A DNA stretch of 48,121 nt from Streptomyces sp. CoH27 (GTDB taxonomy: Bacteria > Actinomycetota > Actinomycetes > Streptomycetales > Streptomycetaceae), in assembly GCF_020181035.1 (NCBI RefSeq), contig NZ_JAIQYY010000025.1:85602-133722 (forward strand), written 5' to 3'. The stretch's first letter is position 1; the number at the start of each line of letters is the position of its first letter. Positions 8,467-17,509 of the stretch are shown here, in pieces. The notes below the pieces were generated by a model, which worked only from the letters and a program-made list of their open reading frames with translations, did no database searches and had not been told where the DNA came from. The position numbers and the translations under genes are program-made.

Positions 8467-9957
8467 TCAGGCCGTTGACACCGGAACATACGGTGCCAGG
8501 TCCGCTGCCAGTTCCTCGTGCACCCGGACCTTGAGCAGGGTGCCCTCCGCCGTGTGCTGCTCGGAGATGACCTCGCCCTCGGCGTGGGCGCGGGCGACGA
8601 GTTTGCCGTGGGTGTACGGCACGAGGGCCTCGATCTCGACCGCGGGGCGGGGCAGCTCCTGGTCGAGCAGGGTGAGCAGTTCCTCGATGCCCTGGCCGGT
8701 GCGGGCCGAGACCGCGAGGGAGCGCTTCTCGACGCGCAGCAACCGCTGGAGAACCAGCGGGTCGGCCGCGTCCGCCTTGTTGATCACGACGATCTCGGGC
8801 ACTTCGGTGGCGCCGACGTCCCGGATCACCTCGCGCACGGCGGCGAGCTGCTCCTCGGGGTTCGGGTGCGAGCCGTCCACCACGTGCAGGATCAGGTCGG
8901 AGTCGCCGACCTCCTCCATGGTGGAGCGGAACGCCTCGACCAGGTGGTGCGGCAGATGGCGGACGAAGCCGACCGTGTCCGCCAGCGTGTACAGCCGGCC
9001 ACTCGGCGTCTCCGCGCGGCGGACGGTCGGGTCCAGGGTCGCGAACAGGGCGTTCTCGACCAGGACGCCGGCGCCCGTGAGGCGGTTGAGTAGCGAGGAC
9101 TTGCCGGCGTTGGTGTAGCCCGCGATGGCGACGGACGGCACCTTGTTGCGCCGGCGCTCCTGGCGCTTGAGGTCGCGGCCGGTCTTCATCTCCGCGATCT
9201 CCCGGCGCATCCGCGCCATCTTCTCGCGGATCCGGCGCCGGTCCGTCTCGATCTTGGTCTCACCGGGGCCACGCGTGGCGAGGCCGCCGCGACCGCCACC
9301 CATCTGCCGGGACAGCGACTGGCCCCAGCCGCGCAGCCTCGGCAGCATGTACTGCATCTGGGCGAGCGCGACCTGCGCCTTGCCCTCGCGGGACTTGGCG
9401 TGCTGGGCGAAGATGTCCAGGATCAGGGCCGTACGGTCGATGACCTTGACCTTGACCACGTCCTCCAGCTGGATCAGCTGGCCGGGGCTCAGCTCACCGT
9501 CGCAGATGACGGTGTCGGCGCCGGTCTCAAGGACGATGTCGCGCAGCTCGACGGCCTTGCCGGAGCCGATGTACGTGGCCGCGTCGGGCTTGTCGCGGCG
9601 CTGGATGACGCCGTCGAGCACGAGCGCGCCCGCGGTCTCGGCGAGGGCGGCCAGCTCCGCGAGAGAGTTGTCAGCGTCCTGGGCGGTGCCGGTGGTCCAC
9701 ACGCCGACGAGCACGACCCGCTCCAGACGGAGCTGGCGGTACTCGACCTCGGTGACGTCCTCCAGCTCGGTGGACAGGCCCGCCACACGGCGCAGGGCCG
9801 CGCGCTCGGAGCGGTCGAACTGCTCGCCGTCCCGCTCGCCGTCGATCTCGTAGCTCCAGGCGACGTCCTCTTCCATCAGGGCATCGGCCCGAAGACCCTC
9901 GGGATAGGCGTGCGCGAGGCGCTTGGTCTCCTGGGAAGGGGAAGAAGAGGAGGTCAT
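8467..9957 (-). CDS. hflX: GTPase HflX, ribosome-associated
   Basis: HflX binds the 50S subunit and splits or rescues stalled ribosomes under stress. The 496-residue product has the N-terminal HflX domain (TYIGSGKAVELRDIV, ICDGELSPGQ), the GGRGGLATRGPGETKIETDR signature, a coiled segment, then the Obg-like G domain with G1 GYTNAGKSS, G3 DTVGFVRHLP and G4 INKADA. The frame is open to 10026, but the ATG at 9957 has an AAGGAT ribosome site 5 nt upstream and gives the usual N-terminus, so it is preferred. It is downstream of a metallopeptidase gene on the same strand, with a gap of about 160 bp and a possible hairpin in between, so it may be transcribed separately. Confidence 0.95.
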   Translation of the reverse strand: MTSSSSPSQETKRLAHAYPEGLRADALMEEDVAWSYEIDGERDGEQFDRSERAALRRVAGLSTELEDVTEVEYRQLRLERVVLVGVWTTGTAQDADNSLAELAALAETAGALVLDGVIQRRDKPDAATYIGSGKAVELRDIVLETGADTVICDGELSPGQLIQLEDVVKVKVIDRTALILDIFAQHAKSREGKAQVALAQMQYMLPRLRGWGQSLSRQMGGGRGGLATRGPGETKIETDRRRIREKMARMRREIAEMKTGRDLKRQERRRNKVPSVAIAGYTNAGKSSLLNRLTGAGVLVENALFATLDPTVRRAETPSGRLYTLADTVGFVRHLPHHLVEAFRSTMEEVGDSDLILHVVDGSHPNPEEQLAAVREVIRDVGATEVPEIVVINKADAADPLVLQRLLRVEKRSLAVSARTGQGIEELLTLLDQELPRPAVEIEALVPYTHGKLVARAHAEGEVISEQHTAEGTLLKVRVHEELAADLAPYVPVSTA

Positions 9958-10060
9958 TGGATCCTTACGTCGATGGAGAGTGCCGTTTCGGCGTCGGTAC
10001 GGCGGTCGTCCGGACCGCTTGTTCACATAACGTACGAGTACCCCGGGAGATTCCCGTGTC

Positions 10061-10098
10061 CCGTCTCGCGCCGACCCGACGATGGTCGCACGAGACGG
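10061..10098. terminator. Possible weak hairpin between M1 peptidase and hflX
   Basis: CCGTCTCG (10061-10068) pairs with CGAGACGG (10091-10098) around a 22-nt loop just downstream of the minus-strand M1 peptidase gene. Arms are perfect but the loop is long and no T-run follows, so terminator function is only suggested by position. Confidence 0.35.
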
Positions 10099-10115
10099 CC
10101 CGCCTCGTCACCGTG

Positions 10116-11636
10116 TTATTGCGCGCTCCGTGACCCCGCGGACGTGGCGGGTTCGGCGTCCTTGACCGGTGCCGTCGCCTTCCAGTCCGGGTGGCCGGGC
10201 ATGGGCGGGGTCTTCTCGCCGTACAGCCAGTCCTGGAAGAATCCCCTCAGATCGCGGCCGGAGACCGCGGAGGCCAGCCGGACGAAGTCGGCGGTGGTGG
10301 CGGTGGAGTCCCGGTGGGTGCGGACCCAGAGCCGCTCCAGCCGTTCGAAGGCCGGGCGGCCGATCTCCTGGCGCAGGGCGTAGAGCACGAGCGCGGCGCC
10401 GTCGTAGACGTTCGGACGGAAGATGCCGATCTTCTGGCCGGGCGTGGGCGGCTTGGGCCGGGCGGGCGGGCCGCCGGCCTCGCGCCAGCTGTCGGAGGCG
10501 CTGTAGGCGGCCTTCATCCGGTCCTCCATGGGCCGGTGCGCGGTCTCCTCGGCGTACAGCTCCTCGTACCAGGTGGCGTGCCCCTCGTTGAGCCAGACGT
10601 CGGACCACGCGCGCGGGCTCACGCTGTCGCCGAACCACTGGTGGGACAGCTCGTGCACCATGATCGACTCGATGTACCACTTGGGATAGGCGGGCTCGGT
10701 GAACAGGTTCTTCTCGAAGAGCGAGAGGGTCTGGGTCTCCAGCTCGAACCCGGTGGAGGCCTGCGCCATGAGCACGCCGTACGTCTCGAAGGGGTACGGG
10801 CCGACCTTGCTCTCCATCCAGGCGATCTGGTCGGGGGTCTTTGCCAGCCATGGTTCGAGGGCCTTGGCGTCGGCGCTGGGTACGACGTCCCGCATCGGCA
10901 GTCCGTGCGGGCCCTCGCGATGCAGCACGGCGGAGCGGCCGATGGAGACCTGGGCGAGTTCGGTGGCCATGGGGTGCTGGGTGCGGTAGGTCCAGGTGGT
11001 GGTCTTTCCGACCCGGTCCGCTCCGGCGGGCAGTCCGTTGGCGACGGCCGTGTAGCCGTTCGGGGCGGTGATGTGGAAGGTGAACATCGCCTTGTCGGAC
11101 GGGTGGTCGTTGCACGGGAAGACCAGGTGGGCGGCGTCGGCCTGGTTCGCCATGGCGAGTCCGTCGGTGGTCTGCACCCAGCCGCCGTCGTGGTCCTTGG
11201 TGGGCACGGGGTCGCTGGTGTGCCGCACGGTGATCCGGGTCCAGCTGCCCTCGGACAGGGGGTGGTCCGGCGTGACGACCAGGTCCTCGCCGGCCTCGGC
11301 GAAGTCCGCGGGGCGCCCGTCGACCTCGACGGAGCGGACGGTGCCGTGCGTGAAGTCGAGGTTGAGGTGCTCCAGGTCGGCGGTGGTCCAGGCGTCGATG
11401 GTGGTGACGGCGTCCAGCGGCTTGTCGTTCCGGCCGGAGTAGGTGAAGGACAGGTCGTACGACGCCACGTCGTAGCCGGGGTTGCCCAGGTACGGGTAGA
11501 GGCGGTCGCCGATGCCCAGGGGCTCGGCCGGGGCCGCGGCGGCGAGGAGGCAGACGGAGACTGCGGAGGCGAGCAGGGCCGCCCTGCGGTGCCGGGAGAT
11601 CCGGGGGGTGCGGCGGGAACGAGGGGTGAGCAGCAT
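10116..11636 (-). CDS. Exported M1-family zinc metallopeptidase
   Basis: Gluzincin aminopeptidase of family M1, predicted to be secreted. The 506-residue precursor starts with a basic n-region and a hydrophobic signal segment (residues 18-37) ending near AAAAPAEP. The zinc site is complete: HELSH at 328-332 and Glu351 in the WLNEGHATW motif 18 residues later. The substrate-recognition GxMEN motif of classic members is replaced by STGFE near residue 295, as in a divergent, shorter bacterial M1 group. The C-terminal helical domain of large aminopeptidases is absent. The next gene upstream is rshA, 91 bp away on the same strand. Peptide scavenging outside the cell is the likely role; the specificity cannot be told. 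Confidence 0.88.
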   Translation of the reverse strand: MLLTPRSRRTPRISRHRRAALLASAVSVCLLAAAAPAEPLGIGDRLYPYLGNPGYDVASYDLSFTYSGRNDKPLDAVTTIDAWTTADLEHLNLDFTHGTVRSVEVDGRPADFAEAGEDLVVTPDHPLSEGSWTRITVRHTSDPVPTKDHDGGWVQTTDGLAMANQADAAHLVFPCNDHPSDKAMFTFHITAPNGYTAVANGLPAGADRVGKTTTWTYRTQHPMATELAQVSIGRSAVLHREGPHGLPMRDVVPSADAKALEPWLAKTPDQIAWMESKVGPYPFETYGVLMAQASTGFELETQTLSLFEKNLFTEPAYPKWYIESIMVHELSHQWFGDSVSPRAWSDVWLNEGHATWYEELYAEETAHRPMEDRMKAAYSASDSWREAGGPPARPKPPTPGQKIGIFRPNVYDGAALVLYALRQEIGRPAFERLERLWVRTHRDSTATTADFVRLASAVSGRDLRGFFQDWLYGEKTPPMPGHPDWKATAPVKDAEPATSAGSRSAQ

Positions 11637-11727
11637 GCACCACCGCTACCAGTGCGCCGCCGCGCTACGACGGCGACGCGCGCCCGGCCCACCCGAACGG
11701 GTTCGGTCCGGGGCCTCCCGGCACCGC

Positions 11728-13998
11728 TCAGAGGGCCGGGCCCTGGTGCTGGGCGCGGGCCACGTCGTACACGCCCGGCACGTCCCGCATGGCCCGCATC
11801 AGGGCCGGCAGGTGGGCCGCGTCGGGAAGCTGGAGGGTGTACGTGTGCCGTACCCGTTGCTGGCTGGGCGGTTCCACGGTCGCCGAGACGATGTCGACGC
11901 CGGTGGAGGAGATCGCCTCGGTGAGATCGGCGAGCAGATGGGGGCGGCCGAACGATTCAGCGACCAGCGTGACCCGGATCTCGGTGGCATTCCCCCAGCG
12001 CACGCCGATCTCCGCGCGCCCTCGGCTCTTCATGTGCGCCACCGTGACGCACTCGATGCGGTGCACGGTCACCACTCCCCCGCGTACGGCGAAACCGGTG
12101 ATCTCGTCGGGCGGTACGGGGGTGCAGCAGCCGGCCAGCCGCACGGCGGCGCCGGGCCGGTCCGCGAGGACGTCCGCGCCCCGGGAGCGGGCGGTGCCTT
12201 CCGCCGAGCTGTCCCGGGCCGTGGTCTGCCTGGCTGTGCTCTCCCGCGCCGTGCTCGGTGCGGGGGCGCTGTCCGCGGGGCGGGCGCAGGCCGCGGTGCC
12301 GGCCGGTTCGGTGCGCGGACCGCTGGGCTCCTCCGTCCCGGTGCCGCCGCCGGGGTGGGTGGCCAGCCAGCGCTGGATGGCGATGCGGGCGGCCGGGGTG
12401 TGGGCGTGCTCCAGCCACTCGCGGGAGGGCTCGGAGGCCGGGTCCTGGCCCATGAGGAGCTGGACGGTGTCGCCGTCCTTCAGGACGGTGCTGAGGGTGG
12501 CCAGGCGGCCGTTGACCCGGGCGCCGATGCACGCGTGTGCGTCCTCGCCGTACTGCGCGTAGGCGGCGTCGACGCAGGTGGCACCCTCGGGCAGGCCGAG
12601 GGTGCCGCCGTCGGGGCGGAAGACGGTGATCTCGCGGTCCTGGGCGAGGTCCTCGCGCAGGGTCGACCAGAAGGTGTCGGGGTCGGGAGCGGCCTGTTGC
12701 CAGTCGAGGAGCCGGGAGAGCCAGCCGGGGCGAGTGGGGTCGGCGCGCTCGCCGTCGGCGGGGGCGTCGGAGGCCGGGGTGTCGGAGGCGGAGGGGTCGG
12801 AGGCGGGGGCGTACGGGTTGCCGAGCGCGACGACGCCGGCCTCGGCGACCTTGTGCATCTGGTGGGTGCGGATGAGGACTTCGACCACCTGGCCGTCGGG
12901 GCGGGCGACGGCGGTGTGCAGCGACTGGTACAGGTTGAACTTCGGTACGGCGATGAAGTCCTTGAACTCCGAGACCACCGGCGTCATACAGGTGTGCAGT
13001 TCGCCGAGGACTCCGTAACAGTCGGCGTCCTCGCCTACGAGCACGAGCAGGCGGCCGAAGTCGGCGCCGCGCAGCCGGCCGCGTTTGCGGGCCACGCGGT
13101 GGACGGAGACGAAGTGCCGGGGGCGGATGAGGACTTCGGCCGGGATACCGGCCTCGCGCAGCACGCCGCGCATCTCGTCGGCGACCTCATTGAGCGGGTC
13201 GTCCCGGCGGGCGGCGTTCTCGGCGATGAGGTCCCTGGTGTGCTCGTACTCCTCGGGGTGGAGGATGGCGAAGACCAAGTCCTCCAGCTCGGTCTTCAGG
13301 GCCTGCACACCGAGGCGCTCGGCGAGCGGGATGAGGACGTCGCGGGTGACCTTGGCGATCCGCGCCTGCTTCTCGGGGCGCATCACGCCGAGCGTGCGCA
13401 TGTTGTGCAGCCGGTCGGCGAGCTTGATCGACATCACGCGCACATCGCTGCCGGTGGCGACGAGCATCTTGCGGAAGGTCTCGGGCTCGGCGGCTGCCCC
13501 GTAGTCGACCTTTTCGAGTTTCGTCACCCCGTCGACCAGATAACGAACCTCCTCGCCGAACTGTTCCCGCACCTGATCGAGCGTCACGTCGGTGTCCTCG
13601 ACGGTGTCGTGAAGCAGTGAAGCCGTCAGCGTGGTGGTCTCCGCGCCGAGTTCGGCGAGGATCAGGGTCACGGCGAGCGGGTGGGTGATGTACGGCTCGC
13701 CGCTCTTGCGCATCTGGCCTCGGTGCGAGGACTCCGCGAGGACGTAGGCACGGCGCAGCGGGTCGAGGTCGGCGTCGGGATGGTGGGCGCGGTGCGCCTC
13801 CACGACATGGCTGATGGCGTCGGGCAGTTTGCCGCGGACGGCGGGGCCGAGCAGCGCGGCCCGGCCGAGCCTGCGCAGGTCGATCCGGGGCCGGGACTTC
13901 CTGCGGTCCGCCCGGGGCACCGCGGGGGCGGTGGCCGCCGCGGCCGCTGCGGGCGCTACCGGTCCAGGGGTCGCAGGGTTCGTGGCCTCCGCACTCAT
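11728..13998 (-). CDS. rshA: RelA/SpoT homologue RshA, (p)ppGpp hydrolase with divergent synthetase
   Basis: Long RSH protein controlling the alarmone (p)ppGpp. From the ATG at 13998 (GGAGG ribosome site 5 nt upstream) it has 756 residues: an Ala/Pro-rich start, the HD hydrolase domain (SHRGQMRKSGEPYITHP, TASLLHDTVEDT, KLADRLHNMRTLG), a synthetase domain (RPRHFVSVHRV to IRTHQMH), an acidic Ser/Asp linker, TGS, a low-complexity Thr/Ser/Ala insert, a zinc-finger-like AGCCTPVPPDEITGF segment and a C-terminal ACT domain. The hydrolase motifs look intact. Several synthetase positions that are usually conserved differ: the Arg of the AIRV strand is Leu, EVQIRT is EVLIRT and AAHW is VALG. This suggests that hydrolysis dominates. 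Streptomyces normally carries a separate relA elsewhere. Confidence 0.93.
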   Translation of the reverse strand: MSAEATNPATPGPVAPAAAAAATAPAVPRADRRKSRPRIDLRRLGRAALLGPAVRGKLPDAISHVVEAHRAHHPDADLDPLRRAYVLAESSHRGQMRKSGEPYITHPLAVTLILAELGAETTTLTASLLHDTVEDTDVTLDQVREQFGEEVRYLVDGVTKLEKVDYGAAAEPETFRKMLVATGSDVRVMSIKLADRLHNMRTLGVMRPEKQARIAKVTRDVLIPLAERLGVQALKTELEDLVFAILHPEEYEHTRDLIAENAARRDDPLNEVADEMRGVLREAGIPAEVLIRPRHFVSVHRVARKRGRLRGADFGRLLVLVGEDADCYGVLGELHTCMTPVVSEFKDFIAVPKFNLYQSLHTAVARPDGQVVEVLIRTHQMHKVAEAGVVALGNPYAPASDPSASDTPASDAPADGERADPTRPGWLSRLLDWQQAAPDPDTFWSTLREDLAQDREITVFRPDGGTLGLPEGATCVDAAYAQYGEDAHACIGARVNGRLATLSTVLKDGDTVQLLMGQDPASEPSREWLEHAHTPAARIAIQRWLATHPGGGTGTEEPSGPRTEPAGTAACARPADSAPAPSTARESTARQTTARDSSAEGTARSRGADVLADRPGAAVRLAGCCTPVPPDEITGFAVRGGVVTVHRIECVTVAHMKSRGRAEIGVRWGNATEIRVTLVAESFGRPHLLADLTEAISSTGVDIVSATVEPPSQQRVRHTYTLQLPDAAHLPALMRAMRDVPGVYDVARAQHQGPAL

Positions 13999-14314
13999 GG
14001 GCACCTCCGGCTCGTGGACCGGCGGACGGGGCTCCAGGCGTACGCGGCTCAGGGATGGCAACGTTCCCCCGTCCGTGCCGGTGCTTGATGCTACCGAGCC
14101 CACCACGCGTGACCGACCGCCTCTCGCCGAGCGTGAAACGGATCACCCAATCGAGCGACGGAAATGAGGTTTAGGGTTTGCGCCACCTGGCCTGGGCACG
14201 CCCGCAGTTCCGAACGGCCCCCGTCGGTCGACGGTCGGCCCGCGGGCACCGGAAACCGCTGGTCCGGGCGCCCGGGGCCGCTGTCGTGGTGGTGCCACAG
14301 GGGCTGACGCTCGG
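13999..14314. promoter_or_regulatory. rshA upstream region
   Basis: This 316-bp gap between dapF (minus) and rshA (minus) presumably carries the rshA promoter and the dapF 3' end. A lower-GC patch lies at about 14135-14180. I see no clear -10/-35 pair, terminator or small gene. Confidence 0.3.
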
Positions 14315-15190
14315 TCAGCGGACGGCGTTTTCCAGCCATTCGCCGTCGATCTCGCCCTCGGCGACGATCACGGCGGGTCCCGTCATCTCGATCTGGCCGT
14401 CGGGCCGCTCGGTGATGACCAGGCGTCCGCCGGGCACGTCCACGGTGTACGTGGCCGGGGTGCCGGTCACGGCGGGGTCGACGCCGTCGCGCCGGGCGGC
14501 GGCCACGGCGACGGCACACGTGCCCGTGCCGCACGAGCGGGTCTCGCCGGAGCCGCGCTCGTGCACGCGCATGGCGACGTGGCGGGGGCCGCGGTCGACC
14601 ACGAACTCGACGTTCACGCCGTCCGGGTAGGCCTCGGCCGGGCTGACCGGGGGCGGGCCGAGCAGCCGGCCCGCGTGCCCGAGGTCCTCGACGAAAGCAA
14701 CGGCGTGCGGATTGCCCATGTTCACGTTCCACGCGGGCCAGCTGTGCTCGCCGACGGACACCGTGACCTCACCCTCGGGGAGGAGCGCCCGGCCCATGCC
14801 GACGGTGACGTCCCCGTCCTTCGCGAGGTGGACGGAGCGCACGCCCGCGCGCGTGGCGATCGCGAAGTCACCTTCGGCCACATGTCCGGCGTGCTGGAGG
14901 TAGCGCGCGAACACACGAACACCGTTGCCGCACATCTCGGCGACCGAGCCGTCGGCGTTGCGGTAGTCCATGAACCACTCGGCCTCGGCGGCCATCGCCT
15001 GCGCCTCCGGGTGCGCCGCGGACCGCACCACGTGCAGCACTCCGTCACCCCCGATGCCGGCCCGGCGGTCGCACAGGGCGGCGACGGCAGCAGGGGACAG
15101 GTCGAGGGCGTTCTCGGGGTCCGGGACGATCACGAAGTCGTTCTCGGTGCCGTGCCCCTTGAGGAAGGGGATGCGCGTGGGCGTGCTCAT
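14315..15190 (-). CDS. dapF: Diaminopimelate epimerase
   Basis: Converts LL- to meso-2,6-diaminopimelate for lysine synthesis; note that Streptomyces peptidoglycan uses the LL isomer. The 291-residue protein has the two catalytic cysteines in their usual settings, Cys87 in AEMCGNGVRV and Cys220 in ETRSCGTGTC, plus GTENDFV at the start and NMGNPHAV in the middle. Length is normal. The ATG at 15190 begins the standard N-terminal strand MSTPTRIPFLKGHG. A poorly placed GAGGG lies directly before it, so initiation may be inefficient. The next gene upstream is a small membrane protein 73 bp away; miaA follows, all on the minus strand, in the order commonly seen in the genus. Confidence 0.96.
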   Translation of the reverse strand: MSTPTRIPFLKGHGTENDFVIVPDPENALDLSPAAVAALCDRRAGIGGDGVLHVVRSAAHPEAQAMAAEAEWFMDYRNADGSVAEMCGNGVRVFARYLQHAGHVAEGDFAIATRAGVRSVHLAKDGDVTVGMGRALLPEGEVTVSVGEHSWPAWNVNMGNPHAVAFVEDLGHAGRLLGPPPVSPAEAYPDGVNVEFVVDRGPRHVAMRVHERGSGETRSCGTGTCAVAVAAARRDGVDPAVTGTPATYTVDVPGGRLVITERPDGQIEMTGPAVIVAEGEIDGEWLENAVR

Positions 15191-15263
15191 CCCTCGATCG
15201 TACGGGGTCGCTCCGCCGGGTGGGCCGGGCGGAGGTGGGGGTACGGAGCCCTGAGGGGGTGCT

Positions 15264-15947
15264 TCAGCGGAGCCTGGCCACGCGCCACACCGCCAGGACC
15301 ACCACCACGGCCACCAGCAGGACGTACCCGAGGACGACCCGCCAGTCGGCCCGGCGGCCGGAGCCGCGCGGGGGCAGGCCAGGCCAGGTGTAGCCCACGC
15401 GGCGGGCGGCCATCATGCCCCAGCCGGCGGCGCACGAGCAGATCAGCAGGCCCAGCATGGCGATCACCGCACCGCTGTCGCCGAAGTCGAAGGCGAGCGG
15501 GAAGGCGAACATCAGGGAGCCGACGGCGGACAGGCCCACGATGGGCGCGAGCTGCCAGATGCGCAGCCGGCGCTGCGGGCGCAGCTCGACCTCGACCTCG
15601 GGTCCGCTCTCGTACATCTCCTCGGGCGTCGGTCCGTCGGCGGTCACCCCGTCCGGGGACTCGTAGGGGCCGTCGTCGGCCAGCCGGTCCCCCGGCAGGC
15701 GGTCCGCGTCGAGCCGGTCGTCCGGCAGATGACCGCCGGCCGGACGGCCCCTGTCCAAGCGGTCCGCGTCGAGCCGGTCGTCCATCAGCCGCTCGCCGGT
15801 CGGACGGCCTCCGTCCGGGCGGTCGACGGCCGACCGGTTCTGCGTCGGTCCGTCCTCGGTCGGACAGGCCTCGGCGGGATCCGGTTCAGCGCCGACGGTG
15901 GTGACGTGCTCGGCACTTTGTGCGGTGTCGCGAGGGCCGGCCTCCAT
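15264..15947 (-). CDS. Membrane protein of unknown function with N-terminal Asp/Arg repeat tail
   Basis: Function not recognised. From the ATG at 15947, which has a GGAGGG site 10 nt upstream (better than the in-frame TTG at 15965), the product has 227 residues. The first 120 are hydrophilic with DDRLDADRL-type repeats, encoded by a 25-bp exact direct repeat 60 bp apart. They are followed by an acidic PTPEEMYESGPEVEVEL stretch and three predicted membrane segments: LAPIVGLSAVGSLMFAFPLAF, AVIAMLGLLICSCAAGWGMM and WRVVLGYVLLVAVVVVLAVW. The tail would be cytoplasmic or extracellular depending on topology. It sits between dapF and miaA on the same strand. Repeat number probably varies between strains. 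Confidence 0.8.
   Translation of the reverse strand: MEAGPRDTAQSAEHVTTVGAEPDPAEACPTEDGPTQNRSAVDRPDGGRPTGERLMDDRLDADRLDRGRPAGGHLPDDRLDADRLPGDRLADDGPYESPDGVTADGPTPEEMYESGPEVEVELRPQRRLRIWQLAPIVGLSAVGSLMFAFPLAFDFGDSGAVIAMLGLLICSCAAGWGMMAARRVGYTWPGLPPRGSGRRADWRVVLGYVLLVAVVVVLAVWRVARLR
15699..15783. repeat. 25-bp direct repeat, 60-bp period, inside membrane protein gene
   Basis: The 25-bp word beginning GCGGTCCGCGTCGAGCC occurs exactly at 15699-15723 and 15759-15783, with weaker copies around it. It encodes the DDRLDADRL units of the N-terminal tail of the neighbouring membrane protein. Confidence 0.85.
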
Positions 15948-16054
15948 CGCCACGCGCCCTCCCAACTAGGCTCCACTTGGTCGATCGAAGGTCGATGATG
16001 GCACGGCGCCGAAGGCCGGGATGACCGGCGGCGCATCCCGATGCCATCACGTGA

Positions 16055-16993
16055 TCAGGCTGTAACCGGTCGTTCGACCAACGCCAGCGCCTGGTGCGGA
16101 AGTTCCCCGCGGTCGGCCGCGGCCCCACTCAACCAGTGCACCCGAGGATCCCGCCTGAACCATGAATCCTGACGGCGCGCGAAGCGCTTGGTCGCGCGTA
16201 CGGTCTCGGCCCTGGCCTCCGCGTCCGTGCACTCCCCGGCGAGCGCCGCGAGCACCTGCTGGTAGCCCAGCGCGCGCGACGCCGTGCGCCCCTCGCGCAA
16301 GCCCTGCGCCTCCAGTGCGCGCACCTCGTCCACGAGGCCGGCGTCCCACATCCGGTCGACGCGGCGCGCGATCCGGTCGTCCAGTTCTGGACGAGCTACG
16401 TCGACGCCGATCTGGACCGTGTCGTAGACCGAGTCGTGCCCGGGCAGGTTCGCGGTGAAGGGCCGACCCGTGATCTCGATCACCTCCAGCGCCCGGACGA
16501 TACGGCGGCCGTTGCTGGGCAGGATCACGCGGGCCGCCTCGGGGTCGGCGGCGGCCAGCCGGGCGTGCAGGGCGCCCGAGCCGCGCAGAGCCAGCTCCGC
16601 CTCCAGCCGGGCCCGGACCTCGGGGTCGGTACCGGGGAACTCCAGGTTGTCCACGGCCCCGCGGACGTACAGGCCGGAACCGCCGACCAGGATCGGCCAG
16701 CGGCCCTCGGCGAGCAGGGCGTCGATCCGGGCGCGGGAGAGCTTCTGGTACTCGGCGACGGAGGCGGTGGCCGTGACGTCCCAGATGTCGAGCAGGTGAT
16801 GCGGTACGCCGCCGCGTTCCTCGGGCGTCAGTTTGGCGGTGCCGATGTCCATCCCCTGGTACAGCTGCATGGAGTCGGCGTTGACGACCTCGCCGCCGAG
16901 CTGCTGGGCCAGGAAGACGCCGAGATCGGACTTTCCGGCCGCGGTGGGTCCGACGACGGCGATGACGCGGGGGGTGGGGAGTGCACTGCTCAC
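16055..16993 (-). CDS. miaA: tRNA dimethylallyltransferase MiaA
   Basis: Adds the dimethylallyl group to N6 of A37 in tRNAs reading codons that begin with U; MiaB then methylthiolates it. The 312-residue product has the P-loop GPTAAGKS (residues 15-22), the NADSMQLY motif, GGSGLYVRG and the C-terminal ALGYQQVL and RFARRQDSWFRRD segments. The frame is open far upstream (to 17941), but the GTG at 16993 gives the normal length and N-terminus. No good ribosome site precedes it, so the mRNA may be leaderless. miaB lies 2 kb away on the same strand, so both steps of ms2i6A formation are in this window. One TTA leucine codon (bldA-dependent) in a tRNA target would be read by a MiaA substrate. Confidence 0.96.
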   Translation of the reverse strand: MSSALPTPRVIAVVGPTAAGKSDLGVFLAQQLGGEVVNADSMQLYQGMDIGTAKLTPEERGGVPHHLLDIWDVTATASVAEYQKLSRARIDALLAEGRWPILVGGSGLYVRGAVDNLEFPGTDPEVRARLEAELALRGSGALHARLAAADPEAARVILPSNGRRIVRALEVIEITGRPFTANLPGHDSVYDTVQIGVDVARPELDDRIARRVDRMWDAGLVDEVRALEAQGLREGRTASRALGYQQVLAALAGECTDAEARAETVRATKRFARRQDSWFRRDPRVHWLSGAAADRGELPHQALALVERPVTA

Positions 16994-17176
16994 CGCACCA
17001 GTTTCGCAAACCTCCCGGTGGGGTCTCGAACGAGTTACGTGACGAGTGGGTTTCCGCGTCGTTGCCCGTGGCGAGGTGCCGCCTCCGGTCCGCCGGAGCC
17101 GGTGACCCGGGCGGCGCAACCGTACGCACCGGGTGACGCGGGAATTCGCCCGCACGAGTACCGTATGGGAGTGGAA

Positions 17177-17485
17177 ATGGGCGTGTTTGCTCGAATCTTC
17201 GGCAAGTCGAAGGCGACTCCGGAGACGTCGGACACGGAGGCGACGGCCGGTGTGGAGCCGGACGGAGCCGAGGTGGCGACAGAGTCGGAATCGACGGAGT
17301 CGGAGGCGGCGGCGAAGGAAGCCGGAGCGGCGGAGGCGAAGGGTTCGGCCGGAGACGGGCACGCGGACGTGCCGGCACGGTCGGACGCCGGGGCGGACGA
17401 GGCGTCCGAGGGCTCCGGCATCCCCAAGCAGCAGTCCGCCGAGGAGGCCGCCGACAGCGCCGCCGGCGAGGGCGCCCGCAGGTAA
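17177..17485 (+). CDS. Small acidic low-complexity protein
   Basis: Function not recognised. The ATG at 17177 has a GGAG site 5 nt upstream and gives a 102-residue product. It begins MGVFARIFGKSKA, a short basic, amphipathic start, and continues as a strongly acidic Ala/Glu/Asp/Gly-rich chain that is probably disordered. An in-frame ATG at 17165 is less likely. It is divergent from miaA (183-bp gap) and followed 24 bp later by the MT0933-like gene, with which it probably shares a transcript. The start residues MG(V/L)(F/L) are similar in both products. Confidence 0.65.
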   Translation: MGVFARIFGKSKATPETSDTEATAGVEPDGAEVATESESTESEAAAKEAGAAEAKGSAGDGHADVPARSDAGADEASEGSGIPKQQSAEEAADSAAGEGARR

Positions 17486-17509
17486 CTGTCCCGCGAGGGA
17501 AGGTGGACC

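Noticed and set aside
11695..11704. GAACGGGTTC as a possible LexA box
   Set aside because: Half-sites are only 2 nt apart instead of 4, and the position is downstream of rshA and not at a promoter.
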